A DNA stretch of 10,178 nucleotides from Limnohabitans sp. (GTDB lineage Bacteria > Planctomycetota > Phycisphaerae > Phycisphaerales > SM1A02). The notes beneath the pieces are model-generated. The model did no database searches. It saw only the letters and a program-made list of their open reading frames with translations, and was not told where the DNA came from. This document shows, piece after piece, positions 1 through 6,718 of this stretch; positions within the stretch are counted from its first letter, which is position 1, and each line of letters starts with the position of its first letter. Made by a program: the position numbers and the translations under genes. The stretch lies in NCBI GenBank assembly GCA_030054275.1, contig JASGCF010000091.1, positions 1 through 10,178 of the forward strand, in the 5' to 3' direction.

Positions 1-38
1 GAGCTTTGCTAAAGTCTCATTTCAATTTATTCTAAACC
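1..38. other. AT-rich junction sequence after the truncated DedA gene
   Basis: These bases are clearly richer in A+T (about one third G+C by eye) than the rest of the window and carry no recognisable coding sequence. They begin where the DedA reading frame stops: beyond that stop the same minus-strand frame meets further stops (TAA, TAG) within 30 bases. This could be the end of an inserted element, a deletion scar or an assembly edge. Too little is visible to identify terminal repeats or any element family. Confidence 0.5.
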
Positions 39-281
39 TCATGCTACAAAGAGAAGCGCCATCATGAGCGGGATACTCAATCCGCCCTGATTCGCAAGTG
101 CGCCCGCTGCGAAGAGCAGGGAGTCGCCAGGAAGAAACGGTGTGACCACAAGACCCGTTTCTGCAAAGACGATCGCGAAGAGAATCGCGTAGGTCCAAAC
201 ACCGTGCTTCGCGATGATGTCGGAAAGGGCGCCATCAAGTTCGGTGAAGAGCCGCAAGAACTCGTGCCAAAGTTCAGCCAT
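39..281 (-). CDS. DedA-family membrane protein, N-terminal fragment (truncated, probably non-functional)
   Basis: The 80-residue product carries the N-terminal signature of the DedA/SNARE-associated family (polytopic inner-membrane proteins linked to lipid scrambling/undecaprenyl-phosphate recycling and membrane homeostasis). A first hydrophobic segment lies at about residues 28-45, followed by the family's F-P-G-D-S-L-L-F-A-A-G loop at about 49-59 and the start of a second hydrophobic stretch. Family members are usually about 200 residues, so the second half of the protein, with its conserved Gly/Arg motif and C-terminal helices, is missing. The start ATG overlaps the TerC stop by 8 bases (ATGGCTGA), with AGGGAG 9 bases upstream, so translation is probably coupled to TerC. 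The frame ends in TGA exactly where composition turns AT-rich. I see a 5' gene fragment; that it is a pseudogene is inference. Confidence 0.75.
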   Translation of the reverse strand: MAELWHEFLRLFTELDGALSDIIAKHGVWTYAILFAIVFAETGLVVTPFLPGDSLLFAAGALANQGGLSIPLMMALLFVA

Positions 282-1392
282 CGGTCGAATCTCCCTGATG
301 CTGTTCGGCTGCCATTGGCTCGCTCACTTCGGGTTTCGGTGGAATGACAAGCGACAGCAGCATGGTCCCGCCGATGAGCGCGATGATGACGCCAAGTGAC
401 AGTGGAATCGGCACATGCCCTTGCGGATTGGTGAGGTCGTCACGGAAGAAGTACGGCAGTGCCGTCATCTTGAGGCCAACCCAGACGAGCACAAGTCCGA
501 GCCCGTATTTCAAGAGGTGGAACTTCTGCATGGCCTCTGCAACCACGAAGAACATGGCGCGGAGGCCAAGAATTGCGCAGATATTCGATCCGAAGGCAAC
601 AAGTGGCTCTTGTGAAATCGCAAGCACGGCTGGCACGGAGTCGACCGCAAACGCGACATCGGTCGTTTCAACCACGATCAGCGCGATGAAGAGCGGCGTG
701 AACGCAAGTCGCCCGTCAAGTCGGGTGAAGAAGTGAGTTCCATCGAATTGCTTCGAAATCGGAAGCACGCGGGAAAGCATGCGAATGAGCGGATTCTTCT
801 CTGGCTCGAGTTTCTTCTCTTCGCTTGCTACCAGTTTGATACCAGTGACGATGAGAAAGACGCCCATCAGGATGAGCACCCATGCGTAACTCACAAGCAC
901 GCTCCCGATGCCGATGAAAATCGCTCGGAATACGACGGCTCCCACAATGCCCCAGAACAGCACGCGGTGTTGCTTGTCGTGGTCGAGGCCGAAGTAACGA
1001 AAGATGACAAGAAAGACAAAGAGGTTGTCGATCGAAAGCGACAACTCGACCACATACCCCGTGAGGAATTCAAGGAAGAGTGTGCCCGCCGCTTTCGCCG
1101 GCTCCATCTTGAAGTAGCGCGTGTCTTCAAGCAGCGCAGGATTGGCCGTGATTTCCGAAAGTGCGAACTGCCGGAATGCCCACGCAACCCCAAGTGCAGT
1201 CAGCACACAGATGACGGTCCATGCGATGGAGACGGCCATCTGGCGTTTCGCCTGTTGAGCAGGCGTTGCGCCCCCATGCGCAAGTCGCTCGATCACGAAG
1301 AGATCCAGTGCGAGCAAGACCACAACTCCTCCAAGGAAGGCAGCAAGGAGTGGCCAATAGTCGATTGGGCTGAAAATGGCGTAGGCGAGCAA
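274..1392 (-). CDS. TerC-family integral membrane protein (probable metal-ion exporter)
   Basis: This 372-residue multi-spanning protein matches the TerC/Alx family, inner-membrane proteins tied to tellurium resistance and, in characterised bacteria, Mn2+ efflux. Signature segments visible are E-L-S-L-S-I-D-N around residues 116-123 and T-T-D-V-A-F-A-V-D-S around 243-252. The Asp residues at about 122, 245 and 251 are the conserved acidic residues expected within the membrane for metal handling. About eight or nine hydrophobic helices are apparent, with a charged cytoplasmic loop (E-E-K-K-L-E-P-E-K) near 191-199 and a short acidic, polar C-tail. The frame stays open further upstream (to 1581), but that extension is not membrane-like and would overlap the divergent porin start. 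I chose the TTG at 1392 because GAGAGG lies 6 bases before it and the first helix follows. The 3' end overlaps the DedA fragment by 8 bases. The family is certain; the metal is inferred. Confidence 0.9.
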   Translation of the reverse strand: MLAYAIFSPIDYWPLLAAFLGGVVVLLALDLFVIERLAHGGATPAQQAKRQMAVSIAWTVICVLTALGVAWAFRQFALSEITANPALLEDTRYFKMEPAKAAGTLFLEFLTGYVVELSLSIDNLFVFLVIFRYFGLDHDKQHRVLFWGIVGAVVFRAIFIGIGSVLVSYAWVLILMGVFLIVTGIKLVASEEKKLEPEKNPLIRMLSRVLPISKQFDGTHFFTRLDGRLAFTPLFIALIVVETTDVAFAVDSVPAVLAISQEPLVAFGSNICAILGLRAMFFVVAEAMQKFHLLKYGLGLVLVWVGLKMTALPYFFRDDLTNPQGHVPIPLSLGVIIALIGGTMLLSLVIPPKPEVSEPMAAEQHQGDSTDG

Positions 1393-1398
1393 CGAAGT

Positions 1399-1404
1399 CC
1401 TCTC
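1399..1404 (-). promoter_or_regulatory. Ribosome binding site deciding the TerC TTG start
   Basis: GAGAGG on the minus strand ends 6 bases before the TTG at 1392. The same hexamer precedes the ABC permease start (8 bases), so it appears to be a usual signal here. It argues against the longer ATG-initiated version beginning at 1581. Confidence 0.6.
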
Positions 1405-1527
1405 GGCAAATCGGGCGCGCAGTGTAGGGGGAGGAACCTGCCCCGTTCGCTCGTCGGACACAGTTGCAGAGTGAAGTTTGAGAAAGCATGGGTCGATGCC
1501 GACGCGGCGCTGCATTGCCAGCGTTCT

Positions 1528-1533
1528 AGGAGG
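1528..1533 (+). promoter_or_regulatory. Consensus Shine-Dalgarno of the porin
   Basis: AGGAGG is a perfect anti-16S match located 6 bases before the ATG at 1540. It fixes the porin start there rather than at the far upstream in-frame start at 733 or the GTG at 1537. Confidence 0.8.
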
Positions 1534-1539
1534 CCGGTG

Positions 1540-2997
1540 ATGTGTTCCAACATTTTCCTTTGTCGAACTCTCTTCCCACAAGTGCTACCGAGCCATCGGG
1601 GCGTCGTTGGTTACGCACTCACCGCTGCTGTTGCTGTTGCGACGCCTGCGTTGGCGCAAGACGAAACCTACGCGGGCGTCACCGACAGTCTGGGTGCTGC
1701 GGAGTTGGTTCCAGCGGCAGCGAGCGCACTTCCGCCGATTCTTCCTGGGCAAGAGCCAGGTGCACGCGAACGGGGCGCGGTTGCGCCGACTCCGCCGCCC
1801 GCGGACGCAGCACGAGAGTGGTTTGGCCACTCAGACTGGTGGACATGGTCGCGCGGCACAGGTGACTGGGCGGGCGCGCGCAGCACGATGGAAGACGCCG
1901 GCTTCACCTTCAACGGTTCTGCCATCACCGAGTGGTCGCGCGTCTTCGCGGGCGGACTCGACAATGCAAGCGCCTTTCGTTTTCTGCTTGACTTGAACCT
2001 GACCGTGGAACTCGACAAGGTTGTTGGTCTGAAGGGCGGCAAGATTTTCGCCGACTTTCAGAATGCAGACACCGGCGTTGGTGCGCTTGTGCACGGCGGA
2101 TTTCAGCCATACTCGAACATCGCCATCAACGGCAGTATCACGCAACTTTCACAATTGTGGTACGAGCAGTGGCTCTTTGATGATGTCCTTCGCGTGAAGG
2201 TCGGCAAAGTCGACGCCAATACAGAATTCGCGTACATCCCAGCCGCGGGTGGATTCATCAACGCGAGCGCAGGCTTCACTCCGACAATTTTCGCGCTGCC
2301 GACCTACCCAAATCCATCGACCAGCATCAACGCGTTTTTGTATCCAACCGACGAGTGGTACATCGGCTTTGGCGCCTATGACGGAGCTGCAACCATCGAT
2401 GGCGTGCCGACCGGATCGCGTGGTCCAGCGACATTCTTGAGCGACGACCTCTCTGACGACTGGTTCTTGATTGCTGAGTCGGGTCTGACGCTCGGAGAAG
2501 CAGGATTTCTGCGAAATCTACGCATTTCCGCAGGTGGTTGGTGGCTTATTGGAGATGTCACGACTTTCGACGGCGACACAGACAACGGCACAGGCGGCGC
2601 GTACGCACTGGCGCAGTCGCGGCTGTGGACGCCAGAAGGTGTCGACTTTGCCAATGACGACGACACGCGTGGCTTGTGGGCCTTCCTACAAGGTGGTTGG
2701 AGCGACCCGAATGTCGCGCTCGCTGCGCAGCAATATGGCGGCGGGGTTTCGCTCACTGGGACATTCGCAGGTCGAGATGACGACTCCACTGGGGTCTACT
2801 GTTCGTATGTCGTGTTCGGCGACGACCCAACATCAGGTCTTGGGGATCAAGAAGTTTCGTTGGAAGTGTTTTACGACATCGCCATCACACCTTTCTTGCA
2901 TTTGAAGCCTGATTTGCAGTGGTTCCACGACCCGTCTGGCGATGACTCGATCGACGACTCCCTTGTCGGAACATTGCGGCTCACGATCACATTCTGA
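1540..2997 (+). CDS. OprB-family carbohydrate-selective outer-membrane porin
   Basis: The 485-residue protein starts with a signal peptide: a long n-region with Arg/His, a hydrophobic core at about residues 22-35, and an A-L-A/Q-D cleavage site after residue 39. A Pro/Ala-rich linker (about 45-100) follows. The OprB barrel opens with W-W-T-W-S-R-G-T-G-D-W-A-G-A-R and an F-x-G-x-x-I-T-E-W strand, alternates aromatic beta-strands throughout, and ends with L-H-L-K-P-D-L-Q-W-F-H-D-P and a C-terminal Phe, typical of BAM-assembled barrels. OprB porins let glucose and other sugars cross the outer membrane; the substrate here is not readable. Length suits the family (about 400-480 mature residues). 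The reading frame is open as far back as 733, but that part is antisense to TerC and not signal-peptide-like. A chemoreceptor follows after 41 bp and may share the transcript. The Pro/Ala linker is longer than I would expect and could be a periplasmic spacer. Confidence 0.9.
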   Translation: MCSNIFLCRTLFPQVLPSHRGVVGYALTAAVAVATPALAQDETYAGVTDSLGAAELVPAAASALPPILPGQEPGARERGAVAPTPPPADAAREWFGHSDWWTWSRGTGDWAGARSTMEDAGFTFNGSAITEWSRVFAGGLDNASAFRFLLDLNLTVELDKVVGLKGGKIFADFQNADTGVGALVHGGFQPYSNIAINGSITQLSQLWYEQWLFDDVLRVKVGKVDANTEFAYIPAAGGFINASAGFTPTIFALPTYPNPSTSINAFLYPTDEWYIGFGAYDGAATIDGVPTGSRGPATFLSDDLSDDWFLIAESGLTLGEAGFLRNLRISAGGWWLIGDVTTFDGDTDNGTGGAYALAQSRLWTPEGVDFANDDDTRGLWAFLQGGWSDPNVALAAQQYGGGVSLTGTFAGRDDDSTGVYCSYVVFGDDPTSGLGDQEVSLEVFYDIAITPFLHLKPDLQWFHDPSGDDSIDDSLVGTLRLTITF

Positions 2998-3003
2998 ACT
3001 TTG

Positions 3004-3032
3004 AGTGATTGCTCAGACGCATCACTGAGGAA
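3004..3032 (+). promoter_or_regulatory. Hairpin abutting the chemoreceptor Shine-Dalgarno
   Basis: AGTGAT (3004-3009) and ATCACT (3021-3026) are perfect inverted repeats with an 11-base loop. The ribosome binding site GAGGAA (3027-3032) follows at once and lies 6 bases before the ATG at 3039. There is no T-run, so it is not an intrinsic terminator. It could modulate translation of the chemoreceptor relative to the porin, but a 6-bp stem may also be chance. Confidence 0.35.
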
Positions 3033-3038
3033 GCGCAC

Positions 3039-4964
3039 ATGCATATTTCAACACGACTTGCTTTCGGATTCGCCGCCACTGGTACGCTCGTTCTTGCCTG
3101 CGCCTCAGCAGGATGGTTCGGCGCGCGTCATGCCCAGCAGTCGATCAGGCAACTTGCTGGGCCAGCGTGGAACACGGCGAATGGTGCCATGGAATCTGCG
3201 ATTGGTGTTGGCGAAGAAATGCGCGTTGTCTCTGACATGCTCGCGCGAGGCGATGCGAAAGCGCCTGCGCTGCCTGAGCTTGAAAACGAAACAGACGAAG
3301 CACTCGAAACCGCACTGGCAACAGGCTTGATCGATGCGTCGCTTGCAAATCGCGTCGATGCGCTGCGGAAGACGCATCTTGAAACAGCGAAGCGCCTCGC
3401 GAGTGCGCAACTGTTGTGGGCAGAAAGTCGCACGCGGTTCGATCAAACCACTGCGGAGTTCGTTGCATTCGGACGCCGTGTCGAAGAAATTGGCGATGGA
3501 CAAGTAGAGAAAATCGAGACAAATCCCGATCAAGCGTTCACATGGAATGGCGGACTTTCGACTGCATGGGAAGCTGCAGACGGCGGTATGGAATCGAACA
3601 TTGGACTCTTGACTGTGCTGTATCACCTGCAGCGCGCGGTCGCAGGTGAACCACTCGATGCCTGTCGCGCAGGTATGGACGAGGGACTCGGATTCCAACG
3701 CGAGGCCTCCGAAGGCATGCTCGCGACTGGTGCGTTTGATATTCCGCTTGGCGACGGCGCGGCCGAAAAAGTAAGCGATCGCTATCGCGCGCACTTCGTC
3801 AAGTTTCAAGATGAGTTGTCGACCTTCTTTGCAGCGACGGTCTCGCGTCGTGAAGCGGAAGCGGCGTATCGCGCAGCGTCCACAGCGCTTCTGACAGAAA
3901 TTGCGCAGTTTGAAGCAGCTGGCGATCACGCGATGGAATCACAAGCGGCGGTTGCAGCAAGTGGCGCACGATCAACAGCCTTGTTTACCGCAGGCCTTGG
4001 CGGCGTCGCGTTGTTCCTCTCGATTGGATGTGCATGGCTGATTGCTCGATCGATTGTGCGACCTCTGCGTGAAGTCGATGCAGCACTTGCAGATATTGCA
4101 TCTGGCGAAGGCGATCTTTCGCGCAGACTCGATGCATCACGATCGGATGAACTTGGTTCTGTAGCGCGACACTTCAACGCCTTCGCTGAAAAGATTTCGC
4201 GAACGATTGGCGAGATTCGCACGCAAGCGCTTGAGTTGGCATCGGGCGCTGCGAAAATTGACGGGACAAGTCGCAGTCTGGCAAGCGACGCCAGTGAACA
4301 GGCTGCAACGCTTGAGCAGGTGACAGCGAGCATTGAAGAGCTCGCAGCGATGGTTTCGAAAACGGCGTCGAACTCTGGTGGCGCAGCGGATATCGCAGGA
4401 AGGGCGCGGGGCGATGCCGAAACTGGCGCCACGCGCATGAAAGATCTTGTCGCCGCGATGGATGGCATTCGGACATCGAGCGAGAAGATCGCCAGCATCA
4501 TTCGCGTGATCGACGAAATTGCATTTCAAACAAACTTGTTGGCGTTGAACGCAGCCGTCGAGGCCGCGCGTGCTGGTGATGCAGGTCGCGGATTCGCTGT
4601 GGTCGCGCAGGAAGTACGAAGTTTGGCGATGCGCTCTGCAGAAGCGGCGCGTGATACTGCAGCGCTGATCGAGGAATCCGGCGAGCGTGCAGAGAAGGGC
4701 GTGCGGTTGGTCAGTGATGTTGAAGGCGTCTTCGGCCGCATCGTCGGTGGATCGCGTGAAGTTGCAGACTTGCTTACTGAGATTTCGCGCGCGAGTCACG
4801 ACCAGTCGCAAGCGATTCGGCATGTCTCCTCGAGCATGCAAGAAATCGATCAGACCACACAAGGAAATGCGGCTGCAAGCGAAGAGCTTGCGGCCACTGC
4901 TGGTGAAACAAGTGCGCAAGTTGCAGCGATCTCGCAGACACTCAAAGGCTTCCGCACTTCGTGA
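3039..4964 (+). CDS. Methyl-accepting chemotaxis protein
   Basis: A 641-residue transmembrane chemoreceptor that would control CheA/CheW and so flagellar or similar motility. The order is: short N-terminus, TM1 at about residues 7-28, a large periplasmic sensor of about 280 residues, TM2 at about 313-334 followed by I-V-R-P-L, a HAMP domain to about 387, and a long helical signalling domain to the end. The hairpin tip is canonical: E-I-A-F-Q-T-N-L-L-A-L-N-A-A-V-E-A-A-R-A-G near 492-512, then G-R-G-F-A-V-V-A-Q-E-V-R-S-L-A. The length after the tip suits a 36-heptad-class receptor. There is no C-terminal CheR-tethering pentapeptide. The sensor is mostly helical in appearance and at this size could be a helical bimodular domain; I do not recognise its ligand. 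The start is the ATG with GAGGAA 6 bases upstream; a TTG 30 bases earlier is in frame but has no such site. It lies directly behind the porin and converges on the permease gene with only 6 bp between the stops. Confidence 0.93.
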   Translation: MHISTRLAFGFAATGTLVLACASAGWFGARHAQQSIRQLAGPAWNTANGAMESAIGVGEEMRVVSDMLARGDAKAPALPELENETDEALETALATGLIDASLANRVDALRKTHLETAKRLASAQLLWAESRTRFDQTTAEFVAFGRRVEEIGDGQVEKIETNPDQAFTWNGGLSTAWEAADGGMESNIGLLTVLYHLQRAVAGEPLDACRAGMDEGLGFQREASEGMLATGAFDIPLGDGAAEKVSDRYRAHFVKFQDELSTFFAATVSRREAEAAYRAASTALLTEIAQFEAAGDHAMESQAAVAASGARSTALFTAGLGGVALFLSIGCAWLIARSIVRPLREVDAALADIASGEGDLSRRLDASRSDELGSVARHFNAFAEKISRTIGEIRTQALELASGAAKIDGTSRSLASDASEQAATLEQVTASIEELAAMVSKTASNSGGAADIAGRARGDAETGATRMKDLVAAMDGIRTSSEKIASIIRVIDEIAFQTNLLALNAAVEAARAGDAGRGFAVVAQEVRSLAMRSAEAARDTAALIEESGERAEKGVRLVSDVEGVFGRIVGGSREVADLLTEISRASHDQSQAIRHVSSSMQEIDQTTQGNAAASEELAATAGETSAQVAAISQTLKGFRTS

Positions 4965-4970
4965 GTGTCA

Positions 4971-5768
4971 TCAAGTTCCTCGTAGCCACCGCGCGAAAAG
5001 CACGCGACCGAGCACGCTCACCGTTCCGAAGAGCGCGAAGCCAACGCAGGCAGCAAGAAGTACGCTCGCAAAGACTGCTGATGTCTGTGATGAACGAAGA
5101 TTCGTGGTGATGAGGACCCCAAGCGGTTGGCGATCACTTCCGATGAACTCACCCGCGATGGTGCCGATGGTGGCAAGACCAGCTGCGATGCGAAGACCTG
5201 TGAGGATCGACGGCACTGACGAGGGAAGCGCAAGTTTCCACCATGTTGTGAGTCGACCTGCGCCAAGTATCGCGAAGAGTTCGTTGAGCCCTGCGTCGCG
5301 GCTTCGAAGTCCGGCAAGCGTATTCGCAATCACCGGGAAGATGGAAACGATCGTTGCGCACGCGATGATGGATGGTCGGCCATAGCCAAACCAAATCACG
5401 AGAAGCGGTGCGATCGCGATCAGCGGCACCATCTGAAAGAGGAGCGTCAGGGGATAGATGCCGCGTTCAATGATCCGGAAGAGGGAAAGCACACTCGCGA
5501 GGGTCACGCCGCTTACGGCAGCGATCAGGAATCCAAGCGATGCGCAGATCGCAGTCTCGATCGTGGCGGCGAGATAGAGACTTGGTTGTTCGCGCAGCGC
5601 GTGCACAACTGCAAGCGGTGACGGCAACAGGTAATCGCTGATGTCGAATGCGCCTTTGATTCCGGTCCACACAAGAATCGCGCCAGATGCTGTCACAATG
5701 GGAACAACGATGCCGACCGCTGGATGATCTGCAAGTGAACGCTGTGCGTCTGTGAAGCGTCGACTCAT
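4971..5768 (-). CDS. ABC transporter permease, NitT/TauT/ThiX type
   Basis: The 265-residue inner-membrane permease belongs to the BPD_transp_1 family of importers such as TauC, SsuC, NrtB and ThiX. About six hydrophobic segments are seen. The P-L-I-A-I-A-P-L-L-V-I-W-F-G-Y-G stretch (residues 115-130) is characteristic of this subgroup. The EAA-type coupling loop that docks on the ATPase is at about 163-196 (N-E-L-F-A-I-L-G-A-G ... K-L-A-L-P-S-S-V-P). The start is the ATG whose first bases overlap the ATPase stop (ATGA), with GAGAGG 8 bases before it; a longer in-frame reading from 5825 would add 19 residues lying wholly inside the ATPase gene. The ATGA overlap implies translational coupling with the ATPase. 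The 3' end meets the convergent chemoreceptor gene with 6 bp between stops and no visible terminator. The substrate is unknown. Confidence 0.9.
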   Translation of the reverse strand: MSRRFTDAQRSLADHPAVGIVVPIVTASGAILVWTGIKGAFDISDYLLPSPLAVVHALREQPSLYLAATIETAICASLGFLIAAVSGVTLASVLSLFRIIERGIYPLTLLFQMVPLIAIAPLLVIWFGYGRPSIIACATIVSIFPVIANTLAGLRSRDAGLNELFAILGAGRLTTWWKLALPSSVPSILTGLRIAAGLATIGTIAGEFIGSDRQPLGVLITTNLRSSQTSAVFASVLLAACVGFALFGTVSVLGRVLFARWLRGT

Positions 5769-6673
5769 CGCGTACGCCTCTCTGCGATGGCTGCAAGCAG
5801 CGCATCGCTTGCAGTGCGCACGCATGCGCCAAGGTCATCGCGCGTCCATGTGTGGAGATCGCGTGGGCCGCTTGGTGTTGCGATCTCTGCCACAATCGCA
5901 GCAGGACGCGGGCTCAGCACCACAATGCGTTCCGCAAGAAACGCAGCTTCGGGAATCGAATGTGTCACAAGTACAGCTGTAAATCGTTCGGATTCCCACA
6001 AAGTGCGCAGCGCAAGGTCGAGTTCATGTCGCGTCACCTCGTCGAGCGCGCCGAAAGGTTCATCGAGCAACAGCACGCGTGGTCGTGAGACAAGAGCGCG
6101 AGCAATCGCAGCGCGCATTTTCATTCCACCAGAGAGTTGGTGTGGAAATCGCCCAGCTGCGTCAGCAAGTTGCATTCGCTCAAGCGCTTCGAGCGCACGC
6201 GCTCTGCGTACGGCCAACGATTCGCCTTGCAATTCCAGTGGCAAAGCAACATTCTCAAGAACACTTCGCCACGGAAGCAGTCGAGGCTCCTGAAATGCGA
6301 AGCCCATCGTTGCATCACTTGCGTGGGTGAGCGCGCTGCCCGTTGTTCCGCCACGCGTGGGGGTGTCGGGGGCGTCGGGGGTGTCGTCAGAATTCCGTGC
6401 GAGCCTCTCGAGGCCACCGATCAAGCGCAGGATCGTCGTCTTGCCGCAGCCAGACGGCCCAACAAGCGCCGTGAACGATCCGGCGGGGATCTCAAGCGAG
6501 ACATCGCGAACGACCTCGACAGCGCCAAACGCATGCGACACATGCTGCAGTCGGATCGCAGGCGGCAGTTGGGAGATCTTGGACGCAGAATCTGGCATGT
6601 GCGTTGCGGGTTTGGGTGGATTCGTTCGTCTCGTGCGGTTGATAGATTCGCCGCGCGAGTGCGCCTCCCGCAT
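5765..6673 (-). CDS. ABC transporter ATP-binding protein, NitT/TauT/ThiZ type
   Basis: This cytoplasmic ATPase would energise the permease encoded next to it. With the ATG at 6673 (302 residues), the visible motifs are Walker A G-P-S-G-C-G-K-T-T (72-80), Q-loop F-Q-E-P-R-L-L-P-W (127-135), signature L-S-G-G-M (180-184), Walker B V-L-L-L-D-E-P (200-206) and the switch His in V-T-H-S (238). The Q-loop context is typical of the TauB/SsuB/ThiZ group. Oddly, the segment between Walker A and the Q-loop, which normally holds a short beta-sheet with an S-G-E-V motif, is replaced by a low-complexity insert with D-T-P-D-A-P-D-T-P-T encoded by a 9-bp tandem repeat. The start is uncertain: ATG 6673 has AGG 8 bases upstream; GTG 6682 and ATG 6598 are alternatives, the last giving a more usual N-terminus but no ribosome site. 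The first 35 or so residues are not conserved-looking. It is divergent from its binding protein gene. Confidence 0.9.
   Translation of the reverse strand: MREAHSRGESINRTRRTNPPKPATHMPDSASKISQLPPAIRLQHVSHAFGAVEVVRDVSLEIPAGSFTALVGPSGCGKTTILRLIGGLERLARNSDDTPDAPDTPTRGGTTGSALTHASDATMGFAFQEPRLLPWRSVLENVALPLELQGESLAVRRARALEALERMQLADAAGRFPHQLSGGMKMRAAIARALVSRPRVLLLDEPFGALDEVTRHELDLALRTLWESERFTAVLVTHSIPEAAFLAERIVVLSPRPAAIVAEIATPSGPRDLHTWTRDDLGACVRTASDALLAAIAERRTR
6359..6385 (-). repeat. Three 9-bp tandem units inside the ATPase gene
   Basis: On the plus strand three units GGGGGTGTC, GGGGGCGTC and GGGGGTGTC follow each other, then a lone GTC. Read on the minus strand they give three Asp-Thr/Ala-Pro triplets within the ATPase. 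The unit is a multiple of three, so copy-number changes would keep the frame. Three runs of five Gs could also favour unusual DNA structure or replication slippage. Confidence 0.85.
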
Positions 6674-6683
6674 GATGCGCACC

Positions 6684-6712
6684 TGCGCAAAAGTGCATGG
6701 ACACCTTACACT
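6684..6712 (+). promoter_or_regulatory. Possible promoter giving a leaderless binding-protein mRNA
   Basis: TACACT at 6707-6712 resembles a -10 box and TGCGCA at 6684-6689, 17 bases upstream, is a weak -35. Transcription would begin about 7 bases after the -10, which is the A of the ATG at 6719. No Shine-Dalgarno precedes that ATG, unlike most other starts in this window, and this fits leaderless translation. The call rests on spacing and a 4/6 hexamer match only. Confidence 0.3.
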
Positions 6713-6718
6713 CTGTGG

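Larger units (their letters stand above)
1393..1539. promoter_or_regulatory. Divergent control region between TerC and the porin
   Basis: These 147 bases separate two oppositely transcribed genes, so both promoters should lie here. I could not find a convincing -35/-10 pair on either strand. On the minus strand TACACT near 1421-1426 resembles a -10 box, but no good -35 is spaced from it. A small GGGG/CCCC hairpin is possible near 1429-1445. I do not see the conserved elements of a yybP-ykoY manganese riboswitch, which often precedes TerC genes. Confidence 0.35.

Noticed and set aside
733..1539. A 269-codon stop-free frame leading in frame into the porin, suggesting a 754-residue fusion protein
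   Set aside because: It is antisense to the well-supported TerC gene. Its translation is rich in His, Glu, Lys and Arg with no domain, and a perfect Shine-Dalgarno and signal peptide mark the porin start at 1540.
3105..3929. A 274-codon minus-strand frame opposite the chemoreceptor sensor
   Set aside because: Its Cys/Arg-rich composition with no domain, and its position opposite a gene with complete chemoreceptor architecture, mark it as a shadow frame.
4962..4973. Intrinsic terminator between the convergent chemoreceptor and permease genes
   Set aside because: Only 6 bp separate the stops and I see no GC-rich stem followed by a T-run in either direction.
6359..6385. G-quadruplex
   Set aside because: There are only three long G-runs. 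A fourth would have to come from short GG pairs outside the repeat, so the in-frame codon repeat is the better supported reading.
6137..6718. Long open frame upstream of and in frame with the binding lipoprotein
   Set aside because: It lies opposite the ABC ATPase, which has all catalytic motifs. The predicted residues are Arg-rich and unstructured, and the signal peptide with lipobox begins at 6719.
6599..6718. TPP riboswitch upstream of the THI5-like binding protein
   Set aside because: The 45-base gap is too short and no conserved THI-box sequence is seen on either strand, so thiamine-precursor uptake cannot be supported that way.
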